Shown here piece by piece: positions 13,588-14,195 of a stretch of DNA of 14,195 bases. The translations under genes and the position numbers were made by a program. The first letter of the stretch is position 1, and the number at the start of each line of letters is the position of its first letter. The DNA is from Kiritimatiellia bacterium (GTDB taxonomy: Bacteria > Verrucomicrobiota > Kiritimatiellia > SLAD01). The notes below the pieces were generated by a model that was not told the DNA's origin, ran no database searches, and saw only the letters and a list, made by a program, of their open reading frames with translations. The DNA lies in NCBI GenBank assembly GCA_007127595.1, contig SKZA01000261.1, positions 1-14,195 of the forward strand. The letters are read 5' to 3'.

Positions 13588-14195
13588 TCAGTCCGACACG
13601 TTCCGGCGCATGCGGGGCCGCGCGCCCGGGTCACGCTCGGCGCTCCGGATCAGGTGTTCGACCATGCGCTCAATCCACTGCTCCCGATTCGCTTGTCGCC
13701 TGTGAAGCATCTCATGCAGCCGCTGCACGGCGGCCTGTGCCTCTTCCACTTCGCCTACGCACTCAAAGGGCTTATGATGGCCAAGGCCACAAAGGGCATC
13801 AAACCCCTTAGCCTGCTCTGTGTCGTCAAGCAGATTTTTGCCAAAGATGTTGACTAGTTTCTCCTTTGATAGAAAAGGAGCCAGGGCAAGAAAGGTAAAG
13901 CGGCATTTATCACACCGACAGCACCACCGTTTCTCCCAGGAAAACTCCCCTCCTTCACGCCAAGAGCGGTTACAGCTAGTGAAGGCCTGATGGTAGGGCG
14001 TGAGTTCAGCAAATAAACGGGCAATGGCTAAATCTGATAGGGGACGAAGCAGAGAGAAATAATTGAGCTTGGGGTGCACTGAGCGCTGAAAAAGATTGGC
14101 TAGTGCCTTTTCGCAGGCAAAGCTCTTGCTATATTGATGATTAGCCTCAACGCCTTGATGGTTCAGGCTGCCGCTATCTGCTGAGCGCTCATTAG
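13588..14195 (-). CDS. MurL-like UDP-MurNAc-Ala-Glu epimerase, C-terminal part
   Basis: The minus-strand frame is open to the right edge (...HQYSKSFACEKALANLF before the GTG at 14079), so the GTG is internal and about 202 C-terminal residues are visible. Visible motifs: FTSCNRSW, RWCCRCDKCRFTFLALAPFL with a cysteine cluster, FGKNLLDDTEQAKGF, and GHHKPFECVGEVEEAQAA. From memory these match the C-terminal region of MurL, first described in Xanthomonas, which epimerises the terminal L-Glu of UDP-MurNAc-L-Ala-L-Glu to D-Glu and works with MurD2 as an alternative to glutamate racemase. The cysteine cluster may bind metal; that is inference. The upstream part of this gene is more AT-rich than the rest of the window, which may reflect transfer. 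It converges with rsfS. Confidence 0.7.
   Translation of the reverse strand, partial: NERSADSGSLNHQGVEANHQYSKSFACEKALANLFQRSVHPKLNYFSLLRPLSDLAIARLFAELTPYHQAFTSCNRSWREGGEFSWEKRWCCRCDKCRFTFLALAPFLSKEKLVNIFGKNLLDDTEQAKGFDALCGLGHHKPFECVGEVEEAQAAVQRLHEMLHRRQANREQWIERMVEHLIRSAERDPGARPRMRRNVSD

Overview
The window reads as a chromosomal segment of a moderately GC-rich, Gram-negative-type bacterium. Probable outer-envelope proteins (an AsmA-like protein and a DUF4340 protein), a glycine-rich RRM protein, a partial gene that looks like the peptidoglycan epimerase MurL, and several short intergenic repeats together suggest the PVC group (Kiritimatiellota/Lentisphaerota/Verrucomicrobiota). That placement is inference from gene content only; there is no phylogenetic marker analysis behind it.

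Layout. (1) 1-5109, + strand: three overlapping genes, namely the 3' part of a four-module DUF4340 protein, a large AsmA-like membrane-anchored protein, and prmA (L11 methyltransferase). They form an apparent operon ending at a strong hairpin shared with the converging RRM gene. (2) 5186-5590, - strand: an RRM protein with a Gly-rich tail. (3) 5843-7574, + strand: an unrecognised six-helix membrane protein, then serC (serine biosynthesis) with a hairpin just before its ribosome binding site. (4) 7575-9918: an accessory patch. A gene-poor stretch holds a fragment resembling the C-terminal part of a type I restriction subunit. It is followed by a two-gene AbiEi/AbiEii-type toxin-antitoxin module on the - strand with a palindromic operator at its start, and by a tRNA-Arg(CCG). 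(5) 9919-10290: non-coding, with a 17-bp inverted repeat belonging to a degenerate repeat family. (6) 10291-12374, - strand: eno, then an FtsB/DivIC-like septum protein translationally coupled to a tiny zinc-ribbon membrane protein. (7) 12460-13436, + strand: nadD (NAD synthesis) and rsfS (ribosome silencing), divergent from eno. rsfS appears to begin at a non-canonical ATC codon overlapping the nadD stop. (8) 13437-13587: repeat-like non-coding DNA. (9) 13588 to the right edge, - strand: the C-terminal part of a MurL-like glutamyl epimerase, with more AT-rich DNA than its neighbours.

Most of the window is housekeeping: translation (prmA, rsfS, tRNA), glycolysis (eno), serine and NAD synthesis, and cell envelope and division. 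The least ordinary parts are the AbiE/restriction-remnant patch beside the tRNA, the AUC start of rsfS, the small zinc-ribbon partner of FtsB, and the MurL-like route to D-glutamate. I did not find a convincing entirely new system.
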